Below are positions 17,691-27,704 of a stretch of 64,000 nt of DNA, one piece after another (within the stretch, counting starts at the first letter, position 1; each line of letters starts with the position of its first letter). The stretch comes from Pseudomonas prosekii (GTDB lineage Bacteria; Pseudomonadota; Gammaproteobacteria; Pseudomonadales; Pseudomonadaceae): positions 3,594,501 to 3,658,500 of the forward strand of contig NZ_LT629762.1 in NCBI RefSeq assembly GCF_900105155.1. The letters are read 5' to 3'. The notes under the pieces are model-generated. The model made no database searches. It saw only the letters and a list, made by a program, of their open reading frames with translations, and had not been told where the DNA came from. The position numbers and the translations under genes were made by a program.

Positions 17691-19571
17691 TTACAGCTCA
17701 GGCGTCCAGGTCACCCCGAACATCCAGGCCCGACCTTCTTCGCGATAGCCGTATTGGCTGCTGCCATAGCTGTACAACGCGCGGCTGTAACCCTTGTCGA
17801 GCAAGTTGTCGACCTTCAGCTCAAGCTTCACTTCGCGGTTCAGCGCCCAACTGCTGCGCAAACCGAGCAGCGCGTAACCGCCCAAGGCTTGCCCGTTGTT
17901 CTCGTCGTCGTAACTGCTGCTGACTGCTTGCCAACTGGCGCCCAGACCCAGTCGATCAAATTGTCGATCCAGATCCAGGCTCAATGTGCGCCGCGCACGC
18001 CGGGCCAGGGTGTGGCCGCTGTCGCGATCACGCGGGTCGATGATCGCCACGCCGAGGTTGCTCTGCCAGCCGAACAATTCCTGTTTGAGCGCCGCTTCGA
18101 AACCGTTGATCCGCGCTGAAGCGACGTTCTGCGGGCCGTTGCCGCCGAAGATAATCGCGTCTTCAAGGTCGGTGCGGTACAGCGAGGCTTCCAGTCGGCT
18201 GCTCTCGCTCAACTGACTGCGCCACTGCAATTCGTAGCTTTTCGAACGCTCGGGCTTGAGGTCCGGGTTGCTGAAATCCGGGTAATACAAGTCATTGAAG
18301 GTCGGCGCGCGGAAGCCTTCGCTGTAGGTCAGCAGCACGTCGTTGTTCGGGTTCAGCGGCAGGGTGAAGGTGCCGCTCCAACTGTTCTGGCCGCCGAACT
18401 GCTGGTTCTGGTCGCGGCGCAAACCCAGCTCCGTGGAGAAGCTGTCGGCCTTGTAGCGATGCTGGACAAACGCGGCGCGGTTCCAGCGGCTGTCCTCGTC
18501 GAACGGCGTGCTGCTGTTGACCCGGTCTTCGTACCAGTCGCCGCCGACGATCAAACTGTTACGCGCGTCGAGCGTCAGGTCGTTCTGCCAGTTCACCGAG
18601 TCGCGGTAGGTGTTGAACACGCTGCGCTCATCGCTGAGTTTGTCGAAAGTTTTTTCGCGGTTTTCGCTGTGACCGAATTCGAGGCGGGTTTTCCACACGT
18701 CATTGATGCGCGCATCGACGTAACTGCTGAGGCTGCTGACGTTGAAATCGCTGTACGGCTGCTGCTGCAGCGATTCGAAGGTGTTCAGGTCGAAGCGCCC
18801 GAACGGGTTGTCGAATTCGCTTCTGCCGCGGTTATCCAGCAGGTTGGCGCCGATTTCGACGTTGTCGGTCAGCGCATGACTGAGGCTCAGGCTGACCGAT
18901 TTGTTGCGGTATTCATCGTGATCGCCGTCGCTTGGATACGATTTGGTCGTGCGGTCGATCCCGGCTGTTTCATCGAGGCTGGTGCCGAGGTTGAAGCGGG
19001 TTTTGTCGTCGCCGCCGGACACGCCGAGGCTGCGTTCCCACGTTTGATTGCTGCCGAAACCGACGTGCAGGCGCGGCTGCAAGCCCGGTTCGGCGCCGCG
19101 TCGGGTGAAGATCTGGACTACCCCGCCAATCGCATCGCTGCCATAAATCACCGAGCGCGAGCCGCGTAATACTTCCACGCGCTCGACCTGTTCGATGTTG
19201 ATGTGTTGCAGGTTGCTGTCGCCGGACGTCGAGTTGCCGATGCGCTGGCCGTCAACCAACACCAGGCTCTGCGCCGATTTGGTCCCGCGAATGTAAATCC
19301 CCGGCAAACTGCCGCGACCCCCGGTTTGCCCGACTTGCACGCCCGGCACGCGGCGCAACAGGTCGGTGACGCTGCTCGGTTGCAGGCGATCAATGTCGTC
19401 GCGGGTGAACACGGTGTTGGCCGCGCTGCTGTCGTTGCGCGCTTCGACCTGGCGGTTGGCGCTGATCAACACGTCGGGCAGCTTCAGCGCCTGATCACGC
19501 TCGAAGGTGTCGGCCAGGAGTTGGCCGGCCGGCAAGAGTGTCAGCGTCAGGGCGAGAGGAGAGAGTTTCAT
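17691..19571 (-). CDS. btuB: TonB-dependent vitamin B12 receptor BtuB
   Basis: A 626-residue outer-membrane receptor. The signal peptide (ends PAGQLLADTF) is followed by a TonB box-like LPDVLISANR, the plug domain with RVPGVQVGQTGGRGSLPGIY and QIFTRRG, and a 22-strand barrel. The C-terminal segment GYREEGRAWMFGVTWTPEL ends in leucine rather than the more typical aromatic. BtuB-like features include VLISANRQVEARNDS and YGSDAIGGVVQI. I chose the start at 19571, where a signal peptide begins; the frame to 19634 is REP sequence. No cobalamin riboswitch is visible upstream. Confidence 0.86.
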   Translation of the reverse strand: MKLSPLALTLTLLPAGQLLADTFERDQALKLPDVLISANRQVEARNDSSAANTVFTRDDIDRLQPSSVTDLLRRVPGVQVGQTGGRGSLPGIYIRGTKSAQSLVLVDGQRIGNSTSGDSNLQHINIEQVERVEVLRGSRSVIYGSDAIGGVVQIFTRRGAEPGLQPRLHVGFGSNQTWERSLGVSGGDDKTRFNLGTSLDETAGIDRTTKSYPSDGDHDEYRNKSVSLSLSHALTDNVEIGANLLDNRGRSEFDNPFGRFDLNTFESLQQQPYSDFNVSSLSSYVDARINDVWKTRLEFGHSENREKTFDKLSDERSVFNTYRDSVNWQNDLTLDARNSLIVGGDWYEDRVNSSTPFDEDSRWNRAAFVQHRYKADSFSTELGLRRDQNQQFGGQNSWSGTFTLPLNPNNDVLLTYSEGFRAPTFNDLYYPDFSNPDLKPERSKSYELQWRSQLSESSRLEASLYRTDLEDAIIFGGNGPQNVASARINGFEAALKQELFGWQSNLGVAIIDPRDRDSGHTLARRARRTLSLDLDRQFDRLGLGASWQAVSSSYDDENNGQALGGYALLGLRSSWALNREVKLELKVDNLLDKGYSRALYSYGSSQYGYREEGRAWMFGVTWTPEL

Positions 19572-19595
19572 AGATATCCGTAGCAAACACGGTAC

Positions 19596-19690
19596 TTGTA
19601 GGAGCGAGGCTTGCCCGCGAAGAGGCCCTAACATCCAACATTTGCGTTGCCTGTTAAAACGCCTTCGCGGGCAAGCCTCGCTCCTACAGG
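19596..19690. repeat. REPIN, TGTAGGAGCGAGGCTTGC class
   Basis: CTTGTAGGAGCGAGGCTTGC at the left and GCAAGCCTCGCTCCTACAGG at the right. It occupies most of the 129-base space between btuB and dxs. Confidence 0.85.
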
Positions 19691-19700
19691 GGCGGGGGAA

Positions 19701-21599
19701 TTACTTGGCAAGCAGTTGTAAACGCTCACGCACCGACGCTTCGATCCCGGCTTCATCCAACCCGCACTCGGCGAGCATTTGCGCAGGTTTGGCATGTTCG
19801 ACGTAGGTGTCCGGCAAGCCGAGGTGCAGCATCGACTTGAGGATGTTTTCCCGCGCCAGAAACTCGCTGACTGCGCCACCGGCGCCGCCCATGATCGCGT
19901 TCTCTTCGAGGGTCACCAGCAACGTGTGACTGCCGGCGATTTCGCGGACCAGTGCTTCGTCCAGCGGTTTGACGAAACGCATGTCGACCACGGTCGCATC
20001 CAGCGTCTCCGCGACTCTCAGCGCTTCGGTCAATTGCACGCCGAACACCAGCAGGGCGACGTTTTTGCCTTGGCGGCGCACTACACCTTTGCCGATTTCA
20101 ATCGGTTGCAGGTCTTTTTCGATCACTGCATTCGGGCCGTTGCCGCGCGGGTAGCGTACCGCCGCCGGGCCGTTGTACAGGTGGCCGGTGGTGAGCATTT
20201 TGCGTAATTCGTTTTCATCGCTCGGGGTCATCACCAGCATGCCGGGGATGCAGCGCAGGTACGACAGGTCAAAACTGCCGGCGTGCGTCGGGCCGTCTTC
20301 GCCCACTAAACCTGCGCGGTCGATGGCGAACAAGACGTCGAGGTTTTGCACCGCCACGTCGTGCACCAATTGGTCATAGCCGCGCTGGAGGAACGTCGAA
20401 TAAATCGCCACCACCGGTTTCGCGCCTTCGCAGGCCATGCCGGCAGCGAACGTCACTGCGTGCTGCTCGGCAATCGCCACGTCGAAATAGCGCAGCGGGA
20501 AGCGCTCGCTGAACGCCACCAGGTCCGAGCCTTCCTTCATTGCCGGAGTAACCCCGACCAGGCGCGGATCGGCTTCGGCCATGTCGCACAGCCATTCGCC
20601 GAACACACCGGAATACTTCGGCCCGCTGGCCTTTTTCGGCGCGGCGGCCGGGGCGTCCACGGGTTCCAGTTTGGTGATCGCGTGATAACCGATCGGGTCG
20701 ACTTCCGCCGGGGCGAAGCCTTTGCCTTTCTTGGTGACGATGTGCAGGAATTGCGGGCCTTTGAGGTCGCGCATGTTGCGCAACGTGGCGATCAGCGTCG
20801 GCAGGTCGTGGCCGTCGATCGGGCCGATGTAGTTCCAGCCAAGCTCTTCGAACAGCGTGCCGGGGACCAGCATGCCCTTGGCGTATTCTTCGGTACGCCG
20901 GGCAATTTCCCAGGCGCCGGGCAGGCGCGACAGGACCTTTTTGCTGCCCTCACGCATGCTCGCGTAAGTGCGGCTGGAGAGAATCTTTGCAAGATAATTC
21001 GACAGGCCACCGACGTTGCGCGAAATCGACATGTCGTTGTCGTTGAGGATCACCAACATGTTGGCGTTCACTTCCGGCGCGTGGTTCAGCGCTTCGAACG
21101 CCATGCCGGCGGTCAACGCGCCGTCGCCGATCACGGCGATGGCTTTGCGATCACTGTTTTGCAGGCGGGCGGCGATGGCCATGCCCAGCGCAGCGCTGAT
21201 CGAGGTGCTGGAGTGGCCGACGCCAAAGGTGTCGTACTCGCTCTCGGAGCGCCGCGGGAAGGCTGCAACGCCGTCCTTCTGGCGCAGCGTGGCCATGCGC
21301 TCGCGACGGCCAGTGAGGATTTTGTGCGGATACGCCTGATGACCAACGTCCCACACCAGCCGGTCGTCCGGGGTGTCGAAGACGTAATGCAGCGCGATGG
21401 TCAGCTCGATGACGCCCAGGCCGGCGCCGAAATGCCCACCGGTCTGGCCGACCGTGTAGAGCAATTCCAGGCGCAATTCATCGGCCAGGGTTTCCAGCTC
21501 GGCTTCGCCTAACCGGCGCAGGCCGTCCGGCGTATTCGCGCGGTCGAGCAAGGGCGTGGTCGGGCGCGTGCGGGGAATCTCATGAAACGTCGTGGGCAT
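19701..21599 (-). CDS. dxs: 1-deoxy-D-xylulose-5-phosphate synthase
   Basis: A 632-residue thiamine-diphosphate enzyme that makes DXP, the first step of the MEP isoprenoid pathway. The ThDP motif [17 protein letters not shown] with the [18 protein letters not shown] segment is in the N-terminal half. [33 protein letters not shown] and [17 protein letters not shown] are classic Dxs blocks. It is last in the minus-strand group xseB-ispA-dxs, 91 bases after ispA. The product ThiL makes upstream (thiamine diphosphate) is its cofactor. Confidence 0.97.
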   Translation of the reverse strand: MPTTFHEIPRTRPTTPLLDRANTPDGLRRLGEAELETLADELRLELLYTVGQTGGHFGAGLGVIELTIALHYVFDTPDDRLVWDVGHQAYPHKILTGRRERMATLRQKDGVAAFPRRSESEYDTFGVGHSSTSISAALGMAIAARLQNSDRKAIAVIGDGALTAGMAFEALNHAPEVNANMLVILNDNDMSISRNVGGLSNYLAKILSSRTYASMREGSKKVLSRLPGAWEIARRTEEYAKGMLVPGTLFEELGWNYIGPIDGHDLPTLIATLRNMRDLKGPQFLHIVTKKGKGFAPAEVDPIGYHAITKLEPVDAPAAAPKKASGPKYSGVFGEWLCDMAEADPRLVGVTPAMKEGSDLVAFSERFPLRYFDVAIAEQHAVTFAAGMACEGAKPVVAIYSTFLQRGYDQLVHDVAVQNLDVLFAIDRAGLVGEDGPTHAGSFDLSYLRCIPGMLVMTPSDENELRKMLTTGHLYNGPAAVRYPRGNGPNAVIEKDLQPIEIGKGVVRRQGKNVALLVFGVQLTEALRVAETLDATVVDMRFVKPLDEALVREIAGSHTLLVTLEENAIMGGAGGAVSEFLARENILKSMLHLGLPDTYVEHAKPAQMLAECGLDEAGIEASVRERLQLLAK

Positions 21600-21690
21600 C
21601 AGGCGAATCGTTATAGGTATAGAAGAGGCGGCAGTTTACCTGATGCATCGGCCCCTGCCCACGCGTTGCGTTTTTTTGGCGGATGCGCTG

Positions 21691-22578
21691 TCAGCTGCGG
21701 CGCTCGACAATGTAACGGGCCAGATCGCGCAAAGGCTCGGCGGCCGCGTCAAACGGTCGCAGCGCATGCAGGGCCTGATCGCGCAGTTCCAGGGCATAAG
21801 CCTTGGCCGCATCGAGACCGAGCAACGCCGGGTAAGTCGGCTTGTCCCGGGCAATATCGGCGCCCTGGCGTTTGCCGAGGGTTTCGGTATCGCTTTCGAC
21901 GTCGAGAATGTCGTCCTGCACCTGAAACGCCAGGCCGATCGCCTGTGCGTAAGTCTGCAACGACTTCAGTTCGTCCTTCTCGGCGCGGCCACTGGCCAGC
22001 GCGCCAAGCTTGACGCTGACCTCGATCAGCGCGCCGGTCTTGTGCCGGTGCATGTATTCGAGGGCTTTCTGATCGAGCTTCAAGCCGACCGAACCGAGGT
22101 CGATGGCTTGCCCGCCGACCATGCCCGCCGGGCCTGCAGCCACCGCGAGAGCGCCGACCATTTGCAGCGAAGTTTGCGCATCCGGGGCGCTCAGGCGCGG
22201 GTCGAGCAGGGCGCTGAACGCCAGGCTCTGCAAACCGTCACCGGCGAGAATGGCGCAGGCTTCATCGAATTTCTTGTGCGTAGTCGGCTGGCCGCGACGC
22301 AAATCGTCGTCGTCCATCGCCGGCAAGTCGTCGTGCACCAGCGAATACGCGTGGATCAACTCCACCGCACACGCCGCGCCGTTCGCCTGTTCAGCCTTGC
22401 CGCCAAGCGCTTCGCATGCGGCGTATGCCAGCAGCGGACGCACGCGTTTGCCGCCATTCATCACGCTGTAACGCATGGCTTCATAGAGGCGCGCGAGTTC
22501 AGCGCTCGGCGGGTTGAACAGGGTTTCCAGCGCTGCGTTGACGCGAGCCTGGCTGGTCGCCGAATACGCTGCGATCAT
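21691..22578 (-). CDS. ispA: Farnesyl diphosphate synthase (geranyltranstransferase)
   Basis: A 295-residue trans-prenyltransferase. The first aspartate-rich motif is [14 protein letters not shown] (DDxxxxD form of bacterial FPP synthases), and the second is [13 protein letters not shown] near residue 228. GGKRVRPLL holds the IPP-binding arginines. Its start overlaps the xseB stop by 4 bases (ATGA). It uses products of the MEP pathway begun by the neighbouring dxs. Confidence 0.96.
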   Translation of the reverse strand: MIAAYSATSQARVNAALETLFNPPSAELARLYEAMRYSVMNGGKRVRPLLAYAACEALGGKAEQANGAACAVELIHAYSLVHDDLPAMDDDDLRRGQPTTHKKFDEACAILAGDGLQSLAFSALLDPRLSAPDAQTSLQMVGALAVAAGPAGMVGGQAIDLGSVGLKLDQKALEYMHRHKTGALIEVSVKLGALASGRAEKDELKSLQTYAQAIGLAFQVQDDILDVESDTETLGKRQGADIARDKPTYPALLGLDAAKAYALELRDQALHALRPFDAAAEPLRDLARYIVERRS

Positions 22579-22817
22579 TCTGGCTGATCCGCTTCGAAGG
22601 GTTCCTCGGCCAGCTCGCCATCACGCTCGAGCAGCACCTGGACTTTTTGCTCGGCCTGAGCCAGCGCTGCCTGGCAATCGCGGGTCAGACCGATGCCTTG
22701 CTCGAAAGCCGTCAGCGAATCTTCCAGCGACAACTCGCCATTCTCCAGCCGCTCGACCAGCGTTTGCAGGTCAGCGAGGGATTGTTCGAAATCCAGTGCA
22801 GCTTTTTTGCGGGCCAT
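22575..22817 (-). CDS. xseB: Exodeoxyribonuclease VII small subunit
   Basis: An 80-residue helical protein: [20 protein letters not shown] followed by [19 protein letters not shown], the standard XseB signature, with a charged C-terminal tail. Length is normal. It is the first gene of the xseB-ispA-dxs group; the promoter should lie in the 110 bases between its start and the next REPIN. Confidence 0.95.
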   Translation of the reverse strand: MARKKAALDFEQSLADLQTLVERLENGELSLEDSLTAFEQGIGLTRDCQAALAQAEQKVQVLLERDGELAEEPFEADQPE

Positions 22818-22930
22818 GGGCGGCTATTTCCGGTTGACGTTAAACCGGCGCGACACTAGCAGACATGGGGGTTATGGGCAAATGAGCGGGGTGTTCTGCC
22901 ACGAAATCATGGGGAGTGAACGCTATCATT

Positions 22931-23057
22931 GTGGCGAGGGGGCTTGCCCCCGTTGGGTCGCAAAGCGGCCCTAAAACCAGGCGCCGCGTTTTGTCAGACG
23001 TATCGCATTTAGCTGGCGACTGCTTTGCAGCCGAACGGGGGCAAGCCCCCTCGCCAC
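22931..23057. repeat. REPIN, GGGGGCTTGCCCCC class
   Basis: GTGGCGAGGGGGCTTGCCCC at the left and GGGGCAAGCCCCCTCGCCAC at the right, between xseB and the end of the Fic gene. Confidence 0.85.
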
Positions 23058-23077
23058 AGGGTCAGGTTTAATCCTGA

Positions 23078-24223
23078 TTATTCGGTGGAGGCATCGGGAT
23101 AGCGGATTTGGTAGCGAGTACTGCGTCCACCGCCAGGAAGGCGTTTGAGGCAGCCCTTCTCCAGCAATTCACTCAGATGACGTGTCGCCGTCGCCTTCGA
23201 GACCTTGGCCACTGCCTGATACTGCGCCGCGCTGATACCGTTCTCGAAACCGCGTTCGCCGCCATCCAGCAAGCGATTCAGTACTTTGGTCTGCTCCACC
23301 GACAGCGCAGACGCGCGATGTGCCTGCCAGAAACGCGCCTTGCCCAGCACCGACTCAATCCGCGCCATCGCTTGCTGCAAACTGCGCAGCAGAGTTTGCA
23401 GAAACCACTCCAGCCATTGGGTGATATCCGATGTGCCTTTCTGGCTGTTTTCCAGCACCCGGTAATAGCCCGAACGATCCTCAAGAATGCTCGCCGACAT
23501 TGCATAAAAACGAATCGCTTGCGCCTCGCCCTGCGCCAGTGCGAAGTCGGTAATGGTCCGTGTCAGCCGCCCGTTACCGTCGTCGAACGGGTGCAGCGTG
23601 ACGAACCAGAAGTGCGCAATGCCGGCCCGCAGCAATGGGTCGAGGTCAGGCTGATGGCGAGTGCTGTCAAACCAGACAAGAAATGTCTCCAGTTGCTGCT
23701 CAAGCCCTGCGCGCGGCGGCGCCTCGAAGTGCACCGTTGGCCGGTCGAGTCGACCGGAAACCACCTGCATCGGCTCATCGCCGCGCAATGCGCCGACGCG
23801 GATCGCACGGGCGGCGAAGTCTGTGCCTTGATCGGGAAACAGCCATTGATGCCATTCCAGCAATCGCGGCACCGTCAGCGGCTGCGCAAAATGCTGCGTG
23901 GCATCCAGCAGCAATTGCGCCAACCCTTCACTGCGTTGGCTGACGTGATCGCCTTCAGTCAATTGCAAACCCAGGCGCCGCGCGAGCGAAGAGCGCACCG
24001 AACCGACGTTCAGTTGCTCACCCTCGATCGCCGATGACGTGACGATGTTCTGTAACAACGCATCCAGCTCGTTTTGCGCATTCAGCGAGGCGTCGACAGA
24101 ACTGGCCATGCCAATCAATTGACCTTGCGCCTGCACGCACTCGCGCAGCAACGGCGCCAAGCGGTCGGCCTGCCAGTTGAAAGTCGGCCAGTCAGGTTGT
24201 TGCCAGATCCAGTGAGGTGCCAT
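23078..24223 (-). CDS. Fic family protein with C-terminal helix-turn-helix
   Basis: A 381-residue protein likely to transfer AMP (or a related group) to a target protein. The N-terminal domain starts WIWQQPDWPTFNW, then an inhibitory helix motif SSAIEGE (residues 63-69), so it is a class II Fic enzyme held inactive by its own N-terminus. The catalytic motif HPFDDGNGR is complete at residues 211-219. The last 60 residues look like a winged helix (QYQAVAKVSKATATRHLSEL, then LLEKGCLKRLPGGGRSTRY), which could bind DNA. The start at 24223 was preferred; the frame to 24277 would be made of the upstream palindrome. Confidence 0.9.
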   Translation of the reverse strand: MAPHWIWQQPDWPTFNWQADRLAPLLRECVQAQGQLIGMASSVDASLNAQNELDALLQNIVTSSAIEGEQLNVGSVRSSLARRLGLQLTEGDHVSQRSEGLAQLLLDATQHFAQPLTVPRLLEWHQWLFPDQGTDFAARAIRVGALRGDEPMQVVSGRLDRPTVHFEAPPRAGLEQQLETFLVWFDSTRHQPDLDPLLRAGIAHFWFVTLHPFDDGNGRLTRTITDFALAQGEAQAIRFYAMSASILEDRSGYYRVLENSQKGTSDITQWLEWFLQTLLRSLQQAMARIESVLGKARFWQAHRASALSVEQTKVLNRLLDGGERGFENGISAAQYQAVAKVSKATATRHLSELLEKGCLKRLPGGGRSTRYQIRYPDASTE

Positions 24224-24246
24224 GAATGCGCGGGCTCGAAGGGGTG

Positions 24247-24277
24247 ATGAGCCGAATAATAGTCCTATTCGGCTCAT
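24247..24277. promoter_or_regulatory. Perfect palindrome 1 in the Fic promoter
   Basis: ATGAGCCGAATA, 7-base spacer, TATTCGGCTCAT: 12-bp perfect arms. It starts 24 bases upstream of the fic start codon. Same half-site as palindrome 2. Confidence 0.8.
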
Positions 24278-24280
24278 CTA

Positions 24281-24311
24281 GTGAGCCGAATAACCCAGCT
24301 ATTCGGCTCAC
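24281..24311. promoter_or_regulatory. Perfect palindrome 2 in the Fic promoter
   Basis: GTGAGCCGAATA, 7-base spacer ACCCAGC, TATTCGGCTCAC: 12-bp perfect arms with the same core (TGAGCCGAATA) and the same spacer length as palindrome 1. The two centres are 34 bases apart, about three helical turns. Confidence 0.8.
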
Positions 24312-24399
24312 GCCCGTCAGTTGCCGTGATTCCTGCCGCAAATAGCGATGTATCCGATTGTTAAAAAACTGCCGAATGGCTAATCTTCGCGGCTTCTAC

Positions 24400-24418
24400 G
24401 ACCCGATAGTCACGGGTC
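24400..24418 (+). other. Hairpin in the leader before the mag operon
   Basis: GACCCG, loop ATAGTCA, CGGGTC, followed by ATTTTG. It may be a weak terminator or a leader structure between the divergent fic and mag promoters. Confidence 0.35.
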
Positions 24419-24482
24419 ATTTTGACGAAACACAGTTTTGGTATCTGTGACGCGCCGAGGATCGGGCGCAGGGTTTCGTTGT

Positions 24483-24505
24483 GCATGGCAGGAGGCGTTG
24501 CATGC
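24483..24505 (+). promoter_or_regulatory. Hairpin sequestering the magA start, Rsm-type candidate
   Basis: GCATG (24483-24487) can pair with CATGC (24501-24505), which contains the ATG start of the first mag gene. The loop presents GCAGGAGG, so the Shine-Dalgarno AGGA core is in the loop, the layout bound by RsmA/RsmE proteins. Two further G-U pairs may extend the stem. Confidence 0.4.
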
Positions 24506-25293
24506 GTGGTTTTCTTTCACTGCTGATGATCACGGTCTGGGCCAGCGCGGCTTGGGCCGAGCCGACGGCCGAGCTGTCGGAGCCGGTCGGCGGCTGGCGT
24601 TTCAACGGCTTGCTCGATCGCAGTGAAAACCCGCGGGTGGCCTACCCGACGCCGCCGATCGATCGCGGCGTGCAGCGTAACCGCACGATGATCGAAGGCC
24701 AGCTCAAGGCCATCGGCACCCAGCGCGGGCCGCACACCCTGGCGGTCAACGGCAATCCCTTGAATCTCTACACCGACGACGCCGGCCGTTTCGCCCGGCC
24801 GTATGCGTTCGGCGCCGGTTCCAACAGCGTCGAAGTGCGCAGCGCCGAAGGCAAATCGCTGAAACGCGTTCAATTCTACGAAGCCAACAATCTGCGCACC
24901 CCGGCGCGGATTCGCGTGGTGCTGGGTTGGGACGATCCGAAAGCTGAACTCGACTTGCACATCGTCACGCCCGACGGTCAGCACGCGTTCTGGGCGCGCC
25001 CGGCGATGAGCAATGGCGGCGGCCTCGACCCCGATGGCGTCGATGGCCCCGGCCCGGAAATGTTCACCATGACCGCGCCGATGCATGGCACCTATCTGGT
25101 TTACGTGAACTATTGGGGCAACTTCGGCAACGGCGGCTATAACTTTGACGAGACCAGCAACCAGAACGAGGTGATTACCTCGCAGATCAACCTGGTGCTC
25201 AACGAAAACACCGTCGACGAAAAACGCGAAACATTCATCGTGCCCCTGCGGGCCATCGGTGATCTGTTGCTGGTCAAGACTTTCAACTATTAA
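24502..25293 (+). CDS. magA: DUF2135 (YfaP-like) exported protein, mag operon gene 1
   Basis: A 263-residue protein with a signal peptide (LLMITVWASAAWAEP). It begins with LSEPVGGWRFNG, has an Ig-like beta domain with NGNPLNLYTDDAGRFARPY, and then the DUF2135 core VVLGWDDPKAELDLHIVTPDGQ and GTYLVYVNYWGNFG. The gene opens the six-gene operon built around the alpha-2-macroglobulin MagD. Its paralogue is the last gene of the same operon (33891). The symbol follows the order of the P. aeruginosa mag operon and is less certain than magD. Confidence 0.82.
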   Translation: MRGFLSLLMITVWASAAWAEPTAELSEPVGGWRFNGLLDRSENPRVAYPTPPIDRGVQRNRTMIEGQLKAIGTQRGPHTLAVNGNPLNLYTDDAGRFARPYAFGAGSNSVEVRSAEGKSLKRVQFYEANNLRTPARIRVVLGWDDPKAELDLHIVTPDGQHAFWARPAMSNGGGLDPDGVDGPGPEMFTMTAPMHGTYLVYVNYWGNFGNGGYNFDETSNQNEVITSQINLVLNENTVDEKRETFIVPLRAIGDLLLVKTFNY

Positions 25294-25332
25294 GCATCCC
25301 GCTCCACGGATGAATTGCTGAGCTTTGGGAAC

Positions 25333-27069
25333 ATGAGCGTGAACATGAGCGATAACACTACTTCACCAGCAGTTGCCCCGGCCGCCGAAACGCCTGCCGG
25401 CAAACCTTCCCGGCGCTGGCCAGCCGTGCTGATCGGGCTGTGCCTGGTCGCCGGGGTGGCGGCGGGGTTGGGCTGGTTCATGCAAAAACCCAAAGCGCCG
25501 CCGGTGGAACTGGCCAGTGACAAACTGGGCATGAGCCGCCCGGACGGCCTGCTCGAAACCCATTCCCTGAGCCAGTTGCCCAAAGACCTGCTGGCGGTGC
25601 CGTTCCTCAAGGAAACCCTCACCGAAGATTTCGTCTTCTATTACGAAGCGCACGCCGATCGCCTCGGTTTGATCGGCAGCTTGCGGCGGATCATTTACGA
25701 ACATGACCTGAAGCTGCAGGACAGCCTGATCGAGCAACTCTTCGATCAACCGGCAGACGTAGCGCTGTGGCGTGGGGCGGATGGTCGCCTGAAAGACTTT
25801 TTGCTGGTGATGGATCGCGGTGGTCTGGCGAAAGTGCTGGAGCCGCTGGCCAAAGTTGCGCTGGATGACACGCAACTGACCCAGGTCGGCACGGTGAAAG
25901 TCGGCGCCGATGACGTGGCGCTTTATCAACTGACCTACAACGCCAGGCGAGCGCTGCTGTTCGCTTCGCATGGCGACAAATTGGTGGTGCTGTCGAACCC
26001 GGCCAAACTCTATGACGCCGAAAGTGGTGTTTCTGAAGAGTCGGGCGCGGTGTCCACCAAGTCCATCGCCGCGCTGCTCAACGGCGACAAACTGTTCCCC
26101 GAAGCCTTCGGTCTGCCGCCGCGTGCGCCGGAAGTGAAACAACGTTTGTCGGTGAATTCCAGCGTATTGGCCATGGGTTATCAGCGCTTCATCCCGAACT
26201 TCGCCGGTCTGCGTTTCGACATGGACGACAAAGGCTGGCACAGCTTTTTGGCGATGGACGAATTGGAGAACCAGCCGGACTTCGATTTCAAACCGATCTG
26301 GCAAGCCATGCCGATGGGCGCCAGCGCCTGCGTAGCCTTGCCGCTCGCCGCCGAACAACAGAAACCGCTGCTGATAAAACTCGGCGCCGAAGAACAAGTA
26401 GCGCAAGCCCTGACCGAACACATGGCCGGCGCCGCGGGCCTGTGCTGGTACGCCGATTCGCGGCTATACACGCCGTTGCTGGTGGCCAGCCTCAACGACA
26501 GCGACAGCGCCAAACTCGATGGCGACTTGGGCAAGCTGTTCGGCTCGATGGTCGGCGCCTACGAAGGCAACGTCGAGGAACACGCGTTCCCGGTGGTCGA
26601 GAAACAGCAAGGTGAAACGCGCCAGTGGCTGCGTCAGGTCAGCTCCAATTTCGGCCCGTATAAAGCCAAGGACGCCGAGAACCCGGACGCGATCACCGGC
26701 AAGGCTTTCATGAAAGTCAGCCTCGCTCGTCACGGCTCGACGCTGCTGTTTTCCCTCGACGACAAACTGGTCGACAAGGCCCTCGGCACGCTCGACAAAC
26801 GCTTCCCGCCGATGGCCGACGTGGTGCCGAAAGACCTGCTGATGCCGGTGTATTTCGGCCCGGATTCGATGGCGCAACTGATGCAACAGGAAACCCTCGA
26901 CAGCCTGCCGCAGGACATGGAGCCGGTGTTCTACAACGCCGCGCAAACTTACCTGATGCCGAAACTGCGCAAGCTCGGCGGTTACGGCAAGTACGCGCTG
27001 ACCCTGCCCGAAGGCAGCGAGCCGGACGGCCATTGGCAATGGTTGCCGCTGGAGTGGAAAGCCCTGTGA
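25333..27069 (+). CDS. magB: DUF2138 (YfaA-like) membrane-anchored protein, mag operon gene 2
   Basis: About 578 residues. A Pro/Ala-rich cytoplasmic start is followed by one membrane segment ([20 protein letters not shown], residues about 31-50), so the large remainder is periplasmic. It includes [40 protein letters not shown] and a C-terminal [17 protein letters not shown], matching E. coli YfaA (DUF2138). The start is uncertain: ATGs at 25333 and 25345 both fit. The gene overlaps the next start by 4 bases. In P. aeruginosa this protein is reported to be in a complex with MagD; its biochemical role is unknown. Confidence 0.82.
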   Translation: MSVNMSDNTTSPAVAPAAETPAGKPSRRWPAVLIGLCLVAGVAAGLGWFMQKPKAPPVELASDKLGMSRPDGLLETHSLSQLPKDLLAVPFLKETLTEDFVFYYEAHADRLGLIGSLRRIIYEHDLKLQDSLIEQLFDQPADVALWRGADGRLKDFLLVMDRGGLAKVLEPLAKVALDDTQLTQVGTVKVGADDVALYQLTYNARRALLFASHGDKLVVLSNPAKLYDAESGVSEESGAVSTKSIAALLNGDKLFPEAFGLPPRAPEVKQRLSVNSSVLAMGYQRFIPNFAGLRFDMDDKGWHSFLAMDELENQPDFDFKPIWQAMPMGASACVALPLAAEQQKPLLIKLGAEEQVAQALTEHMAGAAGLCWYADSRLYTPLLVASLNDSDSAKLDGDLGKLFGSMVGAYEGNVEEHAFPVVEKQQGETRQWLRQVSSNFGPYKAKDAENPDAITGKAFMKVSLARHGSTLLFSLDDKLVDKALGTLDKRFPPMADVVPKDLLMPVYFGPDSMAQLMQQETLDSLPQDMEPVFYNAAQTYLMPKLRKLGGYGKYALTLPEGSEPDGHWQWLPLEWKAL

Positions 27070-27704
27070 CCACCCTTATCCGAGGCCTCGGGCTGCTGGC
27101 GATGTTGCTCGGCAGTCGCGCGTTTGCCACTGAGGCGCCGCCGCTGGATGTGCAGCAATCGCAGGTGTTCCGCGCCTGGTTTGTGCGCATTGCCCAAGAG
27201 CAATTGACCCAAGGCCCGAGCCCGCGCTGGTTCCAGCAGGATTGCGCGGGGCTGGTGCGGTTTGCCGCCAACGAAGCGCTGAAAGTGCATGACGACAAAT
27301 GGCTGCGCAGCAATGGTCTGTCCAATCGCTACCTGCCGCCGGAGCTGCAACTGAGCGACGCGCAACGCAGCCTCGCCCAGCAATGGCAGCAGGGCGGCGG
27401 CAAGGTCGGGCCCTACGTCAACGCGATCAAACTGATTCAGTTCAACAGCCATCTGGTGGGCCGCGACGTGGCCCAGGCCCGGCCCGGCGACCTGATGTTT
27501 TTCGATCAGGGCGACGACCAGCACCTGATGATCTGGATGGGCCGCTTCATCGCCTATCACACCGGCACCACCACCCCCACTGACAACGGCATGCGATCCG
27601 CGAGCCTGCAGCAACTCATGACATGGAAGGACACCCGATGGATACCCGACGCAGCCAACCCCAACTTCATCGGCGTCTATCGACTGAACTTTCTCTCCCA
27701 ATGA
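27066..27704 (+). CDS. magC: DUF1175 (YfaT-like) NlpC/P60-like protein, mag operon gene 3
   Basis: A 212-residue exported protein with a short signal peptide ([16 protein letters not shown]). The fold looks like a papain-like NlpC/P60 amidase: [16 protein letters not shown] with candidate nucleophile C60, then [20 protein letters not shown] with a candidate histidine, matching the usual PGDLVFF...H pattern. It may therefore cut peptidoglycan peptides, but that is inference. It starts with GTG overlapping the magB stop, and its stop overlaps the magD start (ATGA), so the genes are coupled. Confidence 0.8.
   Translation: MTTLIRGLGLLAMLLGSRAFATEAPPLDVQQSQVFRAWFVRIAQEQLTQGPSPRWFQQDCAGLVRFAANEALKVHDDKWLRSNGLSNRYLPPELQLSDAQRSLAQQWQQGGGKVGPYVNAIKLIQFNSHLVGRDVAQARPGDLMFFDQGDDQHLMIWMGRFIAYHTGTTTPTDNGMRSASLQQLMTWKDTRWIPDAANPNFIGVYRLNFLSQ

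Noticed and set aside
19572..19634. N-terminal extension of btuB
   Set aside because: The added residues are REP sequence; a proper signal peptide begins at 19571.
24224..24277. N-terminal extension of the Fic protein
   Set aside because: The added residues are encoded by promoter palindrome 1; the conserved N-terminus starts at 24223.
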